64,000 bases of DNA from Hyphomonadaceae bacterium (GTDB lineage Bacteria; Pseudomonadota; Alphaproteobacteria; Caulobacterales; Hyphomonadaceae): positions 1-64,000 of the forward strand of contig CANJIL010000009.1 of assembly GCA_947474455.1 (NCBI GenBank). The letters run 5' to 3'. Position numbers and translations under genes: made by a program. Under the pieces are notes generated by a model. It saw nothing but the letters and a program-made list of their open reading frames with translations. It had not been told where the DNA came from and did no database searches. This document shows, piece by piece, positions 35,020 through 45,114 of the stretch. Numbering within the stretch: the first letter of the stretch is position 1; each line of letters begins with the position of its first letter.

Positions 35020-35448
35020 CTAGCTGAGACGCGCCTTGCGGCGTGGCGGCTCCGGCGCAAATGGCGCCGGGATGGGCATGGCCGGCACGCCCTCCTCGAT
35101 CAGATCCTTGGCGACGTCGGGCGTGACCTCGCCCCAGACTGGCCGGTGCTCGGCGTCGCCGTAATACATCGCCCTCGCTTCGTCCGCGAACTTCTCACCA
35201 ACATAGTCGTGGGTGGAGGCAATGTGCCGCCGGACTTCGCCGACCATCTTCGCCGCTGCGACATCGGCCGGCACGGCCTTGTCAGACGAGCGAACCGCCG
35301 GCGCCATGATCTGCTTCTTCACATCGCTCGACCCGCACACGGGGCATTCGACCAGATTCTTCTTGCGCTGCGTGTCATACGCATTCGAATTCGAGAACCA
35401 TGCCTCGAACTCATGTTCCCCCACGCATGCGAGAGAGTAGCGGATCAC
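35020..35448 (-). CDS. DUF1178 family protein
   Basis: The 142-residue protein starts at a GTG (IRYSLACVGEHEFEAWFSNS) and has a zinc-ribbon-like pair (CVGEHEFEAWF and CPVCGSSDVKKQIMAPAV), then EVRRHIASTHDYVGEKFADEAR and the end GEVTPDVAKDLIEEGVPAMPIP. This order is typical of DUF1178. The family is of unknown function and in alphaproteobacteria commonly lies beside grxC, as here. The upstream region has no in-frame ATG that gives the family N-terminus. Confidence 0.9.
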   Translation of the reverse strand: MIRYSLACVGEHEFEAWFSNSNAYDTQRKKNLVECPVCGSSDVKKQIMAPAVRSSDKAVPADVAAAKMVGEVRRHIASTHDYVGEKFADEARAMYYGDAEHRPVWGEVTPDVAKDLIEEGVPAMPIPAPFAPEPPRRKARLS

Positions 35449-35464
35449 GTCAGACGCCTTCCTT

Positions 35465-35734
35465 TCACGCCGCAGCGGACTCAGCGAGCAACGGGTCGAG
35501 CTTGCCGTCATAGTCGAGATCGTGAATATCATCGGAACCACCTACATGGCGACCGTTGATGAAGATCTGCGGATAGGTGGTGCCGTGGCTGCGCTGGATC
35601 ATCTCGCGGCGCTTTTCAGGATCGTCGCCCGCGCGGTACTCAATGACCTGCACGCCCTTGGACTGTAGCAACTCCTTAGCCCGCGTGCAGTAGCCGCAAT
35701 AGTCCCGAGTATAGATTTCGACACGCGCCGACAC
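35465..35734 (-). CDS. grxC: Glutaredoxin 3
   Basis: The 89-residue thioredoxin-fold protein has the active site CGYC (residues 13-16), the cis-proline stretch TTYPQIFINGRHVGGSDD, and a C-terminal helix. It reduces disulfides and glutathionylated proteins at the expense of glutathione. Start is GTG 35734, behind CAGGAGTTGCC, giving the family length; an upstream ATG (35788) would add 18 residues. It is 16 bases from the DUF1178 gene. Confidence 0.93.
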   Translation of the reverse strand: MSARVEIYTRDYCGYCTRAKELLQSKGVQVIEYRAGDDPEKRREMIQRSHGTTYPQIFINGRHVGGSDDIHDLDYDGKLDPLLAESAAA

Positions 35735-35796
35735 CGGCAACTCCTGACCTGATCTTGCCAGCCAATCTTCCCTGGACAGGCTGAACAACTACCAAA

Positions 35797-36480
35797 CTAC
35801 AGAACGCCAATATCTAAGTTGTGGCCTCTGGAATCGTTCCAAAAGTATATGGGTACCGCCCATGACCTCGCAACACGGGCCAGTGCGACAACATAGACGC
35901 GTGCCGCGCCGGTGCCTCGAAATGCCCGCGCGCAGGCCTCCGCCGCGGCTACCGTGGTCAAAACATCATCGACCAGCAAGATTTTCTGATCCTTCGCGAG
36001 GCCCTGTCGGGACCGCATGACCTTGAACACCCCCAGGAAGTTCCGGCGTCGGCCTTAGGCCGAAAGCTCGCCCTGGATAGGCGTCCGTCACCAACTGGTG
36101 GCCGGTGCTCACCATCCAGCCGGCCAGCCAGCATCGAAAGCCCGTCAAGCCGCTCTGAAATTTGAGCCCCAGCACAAGGTGGCGTAAGACGTCGCCGTAG
36201 ACCAGCGCCGCCCGTGCCTGGCGATATACGGGCGGGTCGGCAACACAGGCGGCGGATACCAGGGCCGCGTCGACCGCTATTTCGAATGCCGTCCCACAGC
36301 GCGTGCACACCGGATCGGACAGGAATTGCAGCTTCGCCCATAGGTCCGGCTCGAGCGCGCCCGGCCCGCGACCTCGCGACTGGCGATCAGCGACCGCTGC
36401 GGCCAGATCAGCCCGGCCAAGCCGGAAGGACGACGTTTGCGGCGCGTCTTATCCTTTTGGCGCCGAGCCGCTACATAGTC
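35797..36480 (-). pseudogene. comF: comF-family phosphoribosyltransferase gene, decayed
   Basis: Three frame-separated parts can be joined. The first (from about 36480, LAGLIWPQRSLIASREVAG) breaks at GCGGGCC near 36372, where one more G would continue into PGALEPDLWAKLQFLSDP and the zinc-ribbon VCTRCGTAFEIAVDAALV. That frame runs through RAALVYGDVLRHLVLGLKFQ to about 36090. The PRPP-binding part then reappears in the first frame (NFLGVFKVMRSRQG, KILLVDDVLTTVAAAEACAR) and ends at 35797. The stretch between, which should hold the RRRxNQ region of ComF (some 50 residues), is missing. The product cannot be functional. Confidence 0.8.
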
Positions 36481-36485
36481 AGCCG

Positions 36486-37415
36486 ATGGCTGATCTACCC
36501 CCCACTGCCCCACCCGATCCGATGCGGATATTCGACCGAAACCTGCACGCCCGGAGGCGAGCGCGGGCGTCGGCCGGATACGCGCAATATTCCTTTCTGA
36601 AAAAGCTCGCGGCGGAAGACATCGCCTGGCGTCTTTCCGCCATCAATCGCCGTTTTGAGCGCGTGCTTGATCTCGGCGCCCATGACGGCGTCCTCGCCAA
36701 GACCCTGAAGGCCGATCCGCAGACAGCCAACCGTCTTGGCGAGAGCGTTTCGGCCGACCTCTCTCCCGCCTTCGGACATCAGGTGGCCGATGAGGAGGCG
36801 TTGCCGTTTGCAGAACAGTCGTTCGATCTCGTCGTCTCGGCGTTGTCGCTGCACTGGGTCAACGACCTGCCCGGCGCGCTGATCCAGATCCGGCGCGTGT
36901 TGAAACCCGACGGGCTTTTCATAGCGACCGTGCTGGGCGGACGCACGCTGGTAGAGCTGCGCCAATCCCTGCTCGCGGCCGAGGAGGAAATCCGCGGCGG
37001 CGCGACCAATCGCGTCTCGCCCATGCTGGACGTGATCGACGCCGCCGGCCTGCTTCAGCGTACGCAGTTCGCCATGCCTGTCGCCGACAATGACGCGCGC
37101 ACGGTGCGGTACGCCCATCCGCTGAAACTACTGGCCGACCTGCGCGGCATGGGCGAAACGGCGGCTTTCGCCGACCGCTCCGCTCCCAAGCTCACGCGGG
37201 GCATCCTGATGCGTGCGATGGAAATCTACGCGCAGCGCTTCTCCGACCCTGACGGGCGCATTCGCGCAACGTTCGAGTTCGTCACCCTGTCGGGCTGGTC
37301 GCCTGGCCCCGATCAGCCAAAGCCGAAGCGGCCTGGCAGCGCAACCGTGCGTCTCGCCGATGCGCTCGGCGTGAAGGAGCAGACGGCCGGTGAAAAGGCT
37401 GGTGGAAAGACCTGA
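36486..37415 (+). CDS. SAM-dependent methyltransferase (BioC/NDUFAF5-like)
   Basis: The 309-residue protein carries motif I VLDLGAHDGVLAK, the acidic motif SADLSPAFGHQVADEEALPFA, and FDLVVSALSLHWVNDLPGALIQIRRVLKPDG, the class I methyltransferase blocks. N-terminal IFDRNLHARRRARAS is the hallmark of the BioC-like proteins related to the mitochondrial complex I assembly factor NDUFAF5, a hydroxylase of an arginine in NADH dehydrogenase. The exact activity here is not decided. It diverges from the comF remnant, the usual neighbour in alphaproteobacteria. Confidence 0.9.
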   Translation: MADLPPTAPPDPMRIFDRNLHARRRARASAGYAQYSFLKKLAAEDIAWRLSAINRRFERVLDLGAHDGVLAKTLKADPQTANRLGESVSADLSPAFGHQVADEEALPFAEQSFDLVVSALSLHWVNDLPGALIQIRRVLKPDGLFIATVLGGRTLVELRQSLLAAEEEIRGGATNRVSPMLDVIDAAGLLQRTQFAMPVADNDARTVRYAHPLKLLADLRGMGETAAFADRSAPKLTRGILMRAMEIYAQRFSDPDGRIRATFEFVTLSGWSPGPDQPKPKRPGSATVRLADALGVKEQTAGEKAGGKT

Positions 37416-37430
37416 GGCTTTGCGAACCGG

Positions 37431-37619
37431 TTACGGCGCCGCGCTTGCGCCCCAGCCCTGTTCGCTGACGCTCTCGAACGACGATCTCGTCGCATCGCCG
37501 ATCGCACTGGCGCCTGCGACGATGGCGATGCAGATGGCGCCCGCGATCATGACATACTCGATCGAGGTTGCGCCCGAACGGTTGTCGAGGAATCGGAGGA
37601 ATTCGTGGATCGTTTTCAT
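37431..37619 (-). CDS. Flp/Fap-type pilin
   Basis: The 62-residue protein has the class IVb prepilin form: a short basic leader ending G16, cleavage before A17, and glutamate at +5 (GATSIEYVMIAGAICIAIV), followed by one hydrophobic helix and a short soluble end. It would be assembled by a Tad system, but no tad/cpa gene is in the window. The start overlaps the mutT stop codon (37616-37619), which is unusual for a structural pilin gene. Confidence 0.9.
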   Translation of the reverse strand: MKTIHEFLRFLDNRSGATSIEYVMIAGAICIAIVAGASAIGDATRSSFESVSEQGWGASAAP

Positions 37620-38050
37620 GCGTGTCCCGGCTTCGACCAATCTATGAATTGCCCGATCAGGGGCAGATCGGCCGCAGGGACTGGATAGCCCCTGATCTCC
37701 ATGGCCGAGACCCATGCGAGCTGCTGACCCTCCCGCGCTTCAATTTCGCCTTCCCATCGCCGGACCAGAAACACCGGCATGAGAAGGTGAAACTTCTCAT
37801 AGGTATGCGAGGCAAAGGAAAATGCCTGCATGTCGTGTTCAGCAACGACGACGCCGAGTTCTTCCCTCAGTTCGCGCGCGAGCGCTTCCTGAGGGATTTC
37901 ACCGGCTTCGACCTTGCCGCCTGGGAATTCCCAGAGACCCGCCATCGCTTTTCCCTCGGGCCGCTGTGCAAGCAGCAACAGCCCGTCACTCCGCACTAAT
38001 GCCGCCGCAGCTACGAGAACCAACGGTCTTGCGCGTGAGTCTTGTGTCAT
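37616..38050 (-). CDS. mutT: NUDIX hydrolase, 8-oxo-dGTP diphosphatase MutT
   Basis: The 144-residue protein has a full Nudix box (GGKVEAGEIPQEALARELREELGV, given as GGKVEAGE and RELREELGV), the preceding QRPEGKAMAGLWEFPG, and a C-terminal PADLPLIGQFIDW. MutT cleans oxidised dGTP from the nucleotide pool. It is part of a prsA-argJ-mutT unit on the minus strand, a common alphaproteobacterial arrangement. Confidence 0.93.
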   Translation of the reverse strand: MTQDSRARPLVLVAAAALVRSDGLLLLAQRPEGKAMAGLWEFPGGKVEAGEIPQEALARELREELGVVVAEHDMQAFSFASHTYEKFHLLMPVFLVRRWEGEIEAREGQQLAWVSAMEIRGYPVPAADLPLIGQFIDWSKPGHA

Positions 38051-38081
38051 ATCGATGTGAGCATGAGGTGCGCGGCGTCCA

Positions 38082-39323
38082 TCAACTTCTGTAGGCGCCG
38101 TTTATCTTCACGTAACCATCCGTGAGGTCACAGGTCCAGACACGGGCTTTTCCGTGGCCGACGCCGACATCCACGCATATGAATACTTCGTCCGCGGAAA
38201 CGGCCTGCGTCGCTTTTTCTTCCGAATAATCCGGCGACCGGGCCCCGTCCCGGGCGACAAGATGGTCTCCGAACCACAACGAGAGGCGGTCGCGCTCAAC
38301 CGGTTCGGCCGTCTTGCCGACCGCCATGACCACACGCCCCCAGTTTGCATCGCCCGCCGCAATTGCCGTCTTGACCAGCGGGGAGTTGGCGATCGAACAG
38401 GCGATGGCCTTGGCAGAGGCGTCGCTTGCCGCGCCTTCGACAGTGATCTCGATGATCTTGGTTGCTCCCTCGCCGTCGCGCACGATCTGCGTGGCAAGAT
38501 CCTGTAGCACGCGATGCATCGCCTCGATGAAGCCGGCAAGGCGCGGATCGTCTGGATTGTCGATCGGCTCGCCGCCAGCCGCGCCCGTGGCGAAGAACAG
38601 CAGCGTATCAGACGTCGACGTGTCGCTGTCGACCGTGATGCAATTGTAGGTGAGATCACCCAGTTTCGAGATCAGCGCCTGGCAGACCTTCGGACCCAGC
38701 GCGGCATCGGTGAAGAGATAGTTGAGCGTGGTCGCCATGTTGGGCTGGATCATCCCCGAGCCCTTAGCGACGCCGACGATGGCGACATTGCGCCGGTTGA
38801 GTTCGGCGATCTCGCCTGCCGCTTTGGCGAAAGTGTCGGTCGTACGGATGCAGTTGGCGACCTTTTCCCAGTTGGGCGCGCCGAGCTGGCCCCAGACCTT
38901 TTCCACGCCGCCCGAGACGATGTGCGCGGGCAGCGGCTCGCCGATCACGCCTGTCGCCGAGATGAAGACCTCATGATCGCGGCAGCCCGCCTTTTTCACT
39001 GCGGAGGCAACCGTCGCGCGGTTCTTTGCGATGCCTGCAGCCCCGGTGAAGGCGTTCGAGTTGCCGGTGTTGACCACCAGCACGCGCGCCCTGCCGCCGC
39101 CGGCCTTCAGCGCTTCGCGACACCAATCGACATCGTCAGAACGCGTCGAGGAATTGGTGAAGATGCCGCCCACCGATGCGCCGTCGGGAAAGTGAACGAC
39201 CAGCAGGTCATCGCGCACCTTGCCTTTGTAGAGGCCAAGCGAATGCGTCGTGATCTCGACGCCGCCCACGTTCGGCAGAACCGGGAACCGCTCGGGCGCG
39301 AGCGGAGAGATGGACAGGTCCAT
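38082..39323 (-). CDS. argJ: Glutamate N-acetyltransferase / amino-acid acetyltransferase (bifunctional ArgJ)
   Basis: The 413-residue protein matures by self-cleavage before the nucleophile threonine in KGSGMIQPNMATTLNYLFTD. Other family blocks: FTNSSTRSDDVDW, NTGNSNAFTGAAG and the C-terminal DLTDGYVKINGAYRS. It transfers acetyl groups between N-acetylornithine and glutamate in arginine synthesis and complements ArgD and ArgF elsewhere in the window. ATG 39323 is chosen as the first codon of the conserved part; prsA ends 25 bases upstream. Confidence 0.96.
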   Translation of the reverse strand: MDLSISPLAPERFPVLPNVGGVEITTHSLGLYKGKVRDDLLVVHFPDGASVGGIFTNSSTRSDDVDWCREALKAGGGRARVLVVNTGNSNAFTGAAGIAKNRATVASAVKKAGCRDHEVFISATGVIGEPLPAHIVSGGVEKVWGQLGAPNWEKVANCIRTTDTFAKAAGEIAELNRRNVAIVGVAKGSGMIQPNMATTLNYLFTDAALGPKVCQALISKLGDLTYNCITVDSDTSTSDTLLFFATGAAGGEPIDNPDDPRLAGFIEAMHRVLQDLATQIVRDGEGATKIIEITVEGAASDASAKAIACSIANSPLVKTAIAAGDANWGRVVMAVGKTAEPVERDRLSLWFGDHLVARDGARSPDYSEEKATQAVSADEVFICVDVGVGHGKARVWTCDLTDGYVKINGAYRS

Positions 39324-39348
39324 ATTGCTGGCCAAGGCGGGCGACTCT

Positions 39349-40542
39349 CTACTGGGAAGGTGGCGTTGCGGGCGGCAGTGCTGGCGCTGCTGCAAGCGGA
39401 GTGGCGGCAGGCGGCGTCGCCGGCTTGGGCGCGATCACCGTCGGCTGTGCAGGTGCGATGATGGTCGAGGGCGCTGGCGCCGCCGGTTTTGGAGCTACGG
39501 ACGCAGCGGGCTTCGGAGCGGCAGGCGTTGCTGGCGCAGTGATGGTGCGTGCTTCGGTCGCGTCGGCAGCCGGCGCTGCGGGTTGTGGGGCGGCCGGAGC
39601 CGGGACCGGGGACGCGGGCGCGGCAGGCGTCACACGCGGCTCGTCGGGTGCATCGAGGCGCGAGTTGCGCGGGCTCGTCTTCTTGCTGATCTCCGCTTCG
39701 CTGCGCAGCTGCTTGAGGATTTCCTCAAGCTGCGACCGCCGCAGGAACTGCACGATGGGTCCGCGCAGTTCCTCGATCGAGGGCGGCTGTTCCTTGCGCA
39801 CCTCGTCGATCTTCACGACATGCCAGCCCATCTGGTCCTCGAAGGGACGCGAGATCCCCCCGCTCGGCGTCTCGCGGATCACCTTGGCGAATTCGGGCGT
39901 GGCGTCGTCAGCCGTCATGTAGCCCAGATCGCCGCCATCCATCCGGGTAGCCTGGTCGGTCGATCGCTTCGCCGCGAGCACGGCGAAATCGGCGCCCGCT
40001 TTCAGTTCCGCTGCGACCTTATCGATCGCTTCTTTCGTGGGCGCCAGAATGTGGCGAACATGCGCCTCGTCATCCTGCACCAGAAGCTGGACCTGCGCTT
40101 CGTACATTTTGCGGATGGCGGCCTCGTCCACTTTCTCGTCGGCGACGTGCTCAAGAAGGATGTTGCCGAGGATATTGTCCCGAGCGGTCAACAGGCGGTG
40201 GCGCGCTTCGGGCTCCTCATCCAGCCCCCGGCTCACAGCTTCCATCGCCAACAGCTTGATTTCGATCAGCTGATCCAGGATTTCGTTGAATTCGGCGCTC
40301 TCGGGCTCCACCGTCTCGCCTTCACGGATCAGCCCCTTCATCCGGGCCTCCATTTCGACGTCAGAGACGTAGATCGTTTGACCGTTAACGATTGCGGCTT
40401 CGGCGGAAGGGTCGCTGCTGGCTGCTTGCCTTTCGGCAGGCTCCTGCTCGTCGCCGCAGGCCGATAGTGTCAGGCAGGCCAGAAGCGCGGCGACCGCAAC
40501 GCCGGCGAGCCGTGTCCCAAATGCCATCCCCAGGCTCCTCAA
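39349..40542 (-). CDS. Parvulin-type peptidyl-prolyl isomerase lipoprotein
   Basis: The 397-residue protein (or 392 from an internal ATG at 40527) has a lipobox (LTLSACG), an N-terminal SurA-like helical region and a rotamase domain: AHVRHILAPTKEAIDKV, STDQATRMDGGDLGYM, FAKVIRETPSGGISRPFEDQMGWHVVKIDEV. Residues about 285-397 are a low-complexity Pro/Ala tail (repeats such as APKPAASVAPKPAAP). It probably assists folding of exported proteins. Transcribed away from secA and ahead of argJ. Confidence 0.9.
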   Translation of the reverse strand: MRSLGMAFGTRLAGVAVAALLACLTLSACGDEQEPAERQAASSDPSAEAAIVNGQTIYVSDVEMEARMKGLIREGETVEPESAEFNEILDQLIEIKLLAMEAVSRGLDEEPEARHRLLTARDNILGNILLEHVADEKVDEAAIRKMYEAQVQLLVQDDEAHVRHILAPTKEAIDKVAAELKAGADFAVLAAKRSTDQATRMDGGDLGYMTADDATPEFAKVIRETPSGGISRPFEDQMGWHVVKIDEVRKEQPPSIEELRGPIVQFLRRSQLEEILKQLRSEAEISKKTSPRNSRLDAPDEPRVTPAAPASPVPAPAAPQPAAPAADATEARTITAPATPAAPKPAASVAPKPAAPAPSTIIAPAQPTVIAPKPATPPAATPLAAAPALPPATPPSQ

Positions 40543-40771
40543 GCTGTTAAAGCTGTTTTCAGGCAGTCAGGGCTGCCAGCGCCAAGATTGACACTGGGTA
40601 AGCTGGTCCTTACGTCTCGCCAATGCTCAAGTCGAGGGAGTTTCCCGGGGCGTTTTCCGGGGATTTTCTGCGACGTGGAGCTATGGTAACCGAGGCCGGA
40701 TAACTCCCCCGGATACACTATATACCAAGGGGCCCGCGACCGTCGCGGAAGGCTGGCAGCGGAATATCGTA

Positions 40772-43492
40772 ATGCTCGGGATCGCCACGAAACTATTTGG
40801 CTCCGTAAACGAACGCAAAATCCGTCCCTTCAAGGGCATCGTTCAGCGCATCAACGCGCTCGAGCCGGTGACCGAGGCGCTGTCGGACGACGCCCTCAAA
40901 CAGCGCACCCGGGACTTCCGCCAGCAGGTGGCCAACGGCGCCAAGCTGGACGACATCCTGCCCGAAGCCTTCGCCACCGTTCGCGAAGCGGCAAAGCGCA
41001 CGCTCGGTCTGCGGCATTTCGACGTCCAGCTGATTGGCGGCATGGTGCTGCACAAGGGCGGCATCGCCGAAATGCGCACCGGCGAGGGCAAGACCCTGGT
41101 CGCCACGGCGCCAGTCTATCTCAACGCTCTCGAAGGCCGGGGCGTTCACGTCGTCACCGTCAACGACTACCTCGCCAGCCGCGACGCCGAGTGGATGGGC
41201 CAGGTCTACCGCTTCCTCGGCATGTCGGTCGGCAAGATCGTGCATGGCCTCGACGATGCGCAACGCCGCGCGTCCTACGCCTGCGACATCACCTACGGCA
41301 CCAACAACGAATTCGGCTTCGACTATCTCCGCGACAACATGAAGTATTCGCTCGCCGAGATGGTCCAGCGCGGCCACCGCTTCGCCATGGTCGACGAGGT
41401 CGACTCCATTCTCGTCGACGAAAGCCGCACGCCGCTGATCATCTCCGGTCCGACCGATGACCGGTCGGACCTCTATATCGCGATCGACGCGATCATCCCG
41501 CAGCTCACCAAGGACGACTACACGCTGGACGAAAAGCAGCGCTCGGTCGTCTATTCCGAAAGCGGCAACGAAAAGATCGAAGAGCTGATGGTGCAGGCCG
41601 GCATCCTCCAGGGCTCGCTCTACGAGCCCGCCAACATCACCCTCGTCCACCACGCCAACCAAGCGCTACGCGCCCACAAGCTATTCCAGAAGGACAAGGA
41701 CTACATCGTCAAGAACAACGAAGTGGTCCTGATCGACGAATTCACCGGTCGGATGATGCAGGGCCGTCGCCTCTCCGAAGGCCTCCACCAGGCGATCGAG
41801 GCAAAAGAGAAGACGAAGATCCAGCCCGAGAACCAGACGCTGGCCTCGATCACTTTCCAGAACTATTTCCGTCTCTACGACAAGCTTTCCGGCATGACCG
41901 GCACGGCCTCGACCGAGGCGGCAGAGTTCCAGGACATCTACAAGCTGGAAGTCACCGAGATTCCCACCAACCGGCCGATCAAGCGGATCGACGAGGACGA
42001 CGTTGTCTACCGGACGGCGAAAGAGAAATACAAGGCGATCATCGCCGACATTCGCGACTGTGCACGCCGCAAGCAGCCCGTGCTCGTCGGCACGGTGTCT
42101 ATCGAGAAATCGGAAGTTCTGTCCAACCTGCTGTCGGTTGAGAAGATCCCGCACCAAGTTCTCAACGCGCGCCATCACGAACGCGAAGCGCACATCATCG
42201 CGCAGGCCGGCGTGCCCGGAGCCGTGACGGTCGCCACCAACATGGCTGGCCGCGGCACCGACATCCAGCTTGGCGGCAACCTCGACATGCGCATCGAGGA
42301 AGCAACGGCCGAGAAAGTGCAATCGCTCGGCCGCGAACTAACCGAGGACGAAATCAAGACGTTGAACGCCGCCATCGGCGCAGATATCGCCGCTAAGAAG
42401 GCCGAGGCGCTCGCCGCCGGCGGCCTCTACGTGCTCGCCACGGAACGCCACGAAAGCCGCCGGATCGACAACCAGCTGCGAGGACGGACGGGTCGTCAGG
42501 GCGATCCGGGCCGTTCGAAATTCTACGTCTGCCTGGAAGACGACCTGCTACGCATTTTCGCCGCCGAACGCCTCGACAGCATCATGCGCAGCCTGGGCAT
42601 CAAGGAAGACGAGGCCATCACCCACAAGTGGATGAACAAGGCGCTCGAAACCTCGCAGAAGCGCGTGGAACAGCGCAACTTCGAGATCCGCAAGAACCTG
42701 CTGAAGTTCGACGACGTCACCAACGACCAGCGCAAGGCGATCTTCGAACAACGCATCGAGTTCATGCGCGCAACCTCCGTGGCCGACACCGTGAAGGACA
42801 TGCGTCACCAGCTGATCAACGACATGTGCCTGCGACACATGCCGGAGAAGGCCTATCAGGAACAGTGGAACATCGCTGACCTCGAGGAAGAAATCGCTGA
42901 CGTTCTGGGCCTGCCGGCGCCCGTGCGCGAGTGGGCCAACGAGGAAGGCGCCGCCACGCAGGAAGTCGCCGCCAAGCTGCTCGAACTGACCGACGACGTC
43001 TACGCCCGTAAGGCCGCCGCCGTGGGCGAGGAGCGGATGCGTTGGCTCGAGAAACAGGTCCTGCTCCAGGAAGTCGACACCCGCTGGCGCGAGCACCTCT
43101 GGCACCTCGACCAACTTCGCTCGGTCATCCACCTGCGCGGGTATGCGCAGCGTGATCCGCTGAACGAGTTCAAGAACGAAGCCTTCACGCTGTTCGAACG
43201 CCTCCTGGCGGATCTCCGCTCGGGTGTCACCCGCGTGTTGATGCGCGGGCAGTTCGTCGCTGAGCAGCCGCCCGGCGCCGACGCCGGCAATGCGCGGGCA
43301 GCCCCGCCGCAACAGCTGGCTTCGCGTCCCCAAGCCGCTCCGGCGCAGGCAGCTGCACCGCAACCGCAACAGGCGGCTGCCGGCGGTACGGCGGCCTGGG
43401 CGTCGACGCCGCGCAATGCTCCCTGCCCCTGCGGCTCAGGCAAGCGTTACAAGAACTGCCATGGCGACGTGAGCACCGCCGCACGCGCCTAA
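40772..43492 (+). CDS. secA: Preprotein translocase ATPase SecA
   Basis: The 906-residue motor drives secretion through SecYEG. The Walker A motif is [12 protein letters not shown], the DEAD-type Walker B is [12 protein letters not shown], and further motor motifs are [33 protein letters not shown] and [11 protein letters not shown] glutamine/alanine-rich linker and a terminal zinc cluster [14 protein letters not shown] close the protein. Length is normal and the frame is intact. It diverges from the prsA-like gene. Confidence 0.98.
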   Translation: MLGIATKLFGSVNERKIRPFKGIVQRINALEPVTEALSDDALKQRTRDFRQQVANGAKLDDILPEAFATVREAAKRTLGLRHFDVQLIGGMVLHKGGIAEMRTGEGKTLVATAPVYLNALEGRGVHVVTVNDYLASRDAEWMGQVYRFLGMSVGKIVHGLDDAQRRASYACDITYGTNNEFGFDYLRDNMKYSLAEMVQRGHRFAMVDEVDSILVDESRTPLIISGPTDDRSDLYIAIDAIIPQLTKDDYTLDEKQRSVVYSESGNEKIEELMVQAGILQGSLYEPANITLVHHANQALRAHKLFQKDKDYIVKNNEVVLIDEFTGRMMQGRRLSEGLHQAIEAKEKTKIQPENQTLASITFQNYFRLYDKLSGMTGTASTEAAEFQDIYKLEVTEIPTNRPIKRIDEDDVVYRTAKEKYKAIIADIRDCARRKQPVLVGTVSIEKSEVLSNLLSVEKIPHQVLNARHHEREAHIIAQAGVPGAVTVATNMAGRGTDIQLGGNLDMRIEEATAEKVQSLGRELTEDEIKTLNAAIGADIAAKKAEALAAGGLYVLATERHESRRIDNQLRGRTGRQGDPGRSKFYVCLEDDLLRIFAAERLDSIMRSLGIKEDEAITHKWMNKALETSQKRVEQRNFEIRKNLLKFDDVTNDQRKAIFEQRIEFMRATSVADTVKDMRHQLINDMCLRHMPEKAYQEQWNIADLEEEIADVLGLPAPVREWANEEGAATQEVAAKLLELTDDVYARKAAAVGEERMRWLEKQVLLQEVDTRWREHLWHLDQLRSVIHLRGYAQRDPLNEFKNEAFTLFERLLADLRSGVTRVLMRGQFVAEQPPGADAGNARAAPPQQLASRPQAAPAQAAAPQPQQAAAGGTAAWASTPRNAPCPCGSGKRYKNCHGDVSTAARA

Positions 43493-43513
43493 CCCTTGAG
43501 ACAACCAGAGTTG

Positions 43514-43547
43514 AAGGGTCCGGGAAGCTCACGCCTTCGGGACCTTT
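43514..43547. terminator. Bidirectional terminator between secA and a converging pseudogene
   Basis: An imperfect hairpin with AAGGGTCC/GGGACCTT arms and inner GGAAGC/GCCTTC pairs is followed by TTTTC on the plus strand and by CCTTC on the minus strand. It lies 22 bases behind the secA stop. Confidence 0.55.
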
Positions 43548-44856
43548 TCAATCCGCCGCCTGCGCGAGCGTTTCGCGCTGCCCTGCCGGCTCGTCGCGAA
43601 TCGACAGGAGACGCCGCGTCAGCAACGGCGCAAGGCCAAGTACTGCGATGCCCGCCCCCAGTATCACTGTGTTGGACACCCCAATCGTCTCGGCGACCCA
43701 GCCTGCGGTCAGGATCGAGACCGTCATGGCTACGCCGGTAGTCACCTGGTTGAACCCGTTTGCACGTGCGAGCTCTTCCTCCGGCAGAAGCTTCTGCTGA
43801 AGACTGACCGACAACACCATGTAGATCATGAAGCCGAAATCGCCGAGGAATTGCTGCGCGCCCAGGAACAATAGTGACCATTCCTTGAACGCAGCCGCGG
43901 GAATAAGCATCAACAGGCCAACCTACTGAAGCAGAAACCCGCCACGGCCGCCGGTCCATAGCCGATCGCTTTCGCCATCGGCCGCGCCGCCAGCGATCCC
44001 AGCAGCGCGCTGAACCCGGCGACCGAGATCATGACGCCGATCACCGACGGCGCCATGCCGAGGTCGCGGAACAGGAACACCATCAGCGTCGCAAAGAAGA
44101 AGCCTGCTGCGATGGAACAGAAAAAGTTGGCCGTGATGATCGCGCGCATCGGAGGGCGCCGCCAGATCGCGAAGAAACCGACAACAATGTCGGTGCGCAA
44201 TGTCGCCCACGCCGAAGGCCGCGAAACAAGTTCGGCTTTCGCCTCCTCCGTCGCCGCCCCTGCTGTTTCGGAATCCGCCACAGCCAGAACGCTGACCATA
44301 TGAACGAGAATGCATCCACCACCATCCCGAAGGGCGCGGTTAGCAGGTCGATGAGAATGCCCGCTGCGCCCGGTCCTGTTAGCTCGGCTATGGCTTCCGT
44401 CGCCTGCAGCCGCGAATTGGCCTCGATCAAATGGTCCTTACCGACCAGCCGCGGCAGGATCGCCACGTCTGCATTCTGGAACAACGCGCTTGCTCCGCCT
44501 ACACCGGCCGCAAGGACGCAGAGCAGCGGGAAGCTCATTAGGCCAAGTTGCCAGGCCACCGGCGCGGCGATCACGAAGACGAAACGGACCAGGTGCATCG
44601 CCGCCATGAGCCGCGTCTTGTTGGCCCGTTCGACAAAACCGCCGCCGAACAGTCCCGCCGCCACGACGGGCGCATAGCTCAGCGCAGAAAGAACGGCCGC
44701 CTCCAATGGCGACACCATGAGAACGCTAACAGCTATGATGGGTATGGCCGTGCGTGTGATCCGGCTTCCTAACGCGGAGAGAACCTGTGCGGCCCAGAGC
44801 CGATTAAAATTGGCGCGTCGCCACAGTGCTGAGGCGCGCCGCATGAACTCGAGCAT
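43548..44856 (-). pseudogene. MFS transporter gene with two frameshifts
   Basis: Three consecutive frames encode one MFS_3/EntS-like transporter. The first (ATG 44856, FMRRASALWRRANFNRLWAA to FSFIWSAFWLWRIPKQQG) passes at the GGGG run near 44257-44260 to a second (AATEEAKAELVSRPS, then RAIITANFFCSIAAGFFFAT to AAVAGFCFS). Near 43922 it passes to a third (GLLMLIPAAAFKEWS, LARANGFNQVTTGVAMTV to stop 43548). One base added at each place restores a normal protein. It is therefore inactive as read. Confidence 0.85.
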
Positions 44857-45114
44857 TGGATACTTCCGATATGAGTGTCAGGCGCGCGTGTCGGTGACAC
44901 GCGCAGCGACGGTGCAGAGGCCAGGCCGGGCGGGTTCCCGGCGCGTACGATAGGGTGACGGCACTCATAGGCGGGCTCTCAACGGAAGCGGGCGGGCTTC
45001 TGATCCGCTTGCGCACTCGAGTCAATCCGCCAGAACCTGTCGGATCAAACCCGTTGCTCCAAGGGCACCCTGAAACAGGGAGCTCAACCCCATACGCCAC
45101 ACACGGCGAAACCT

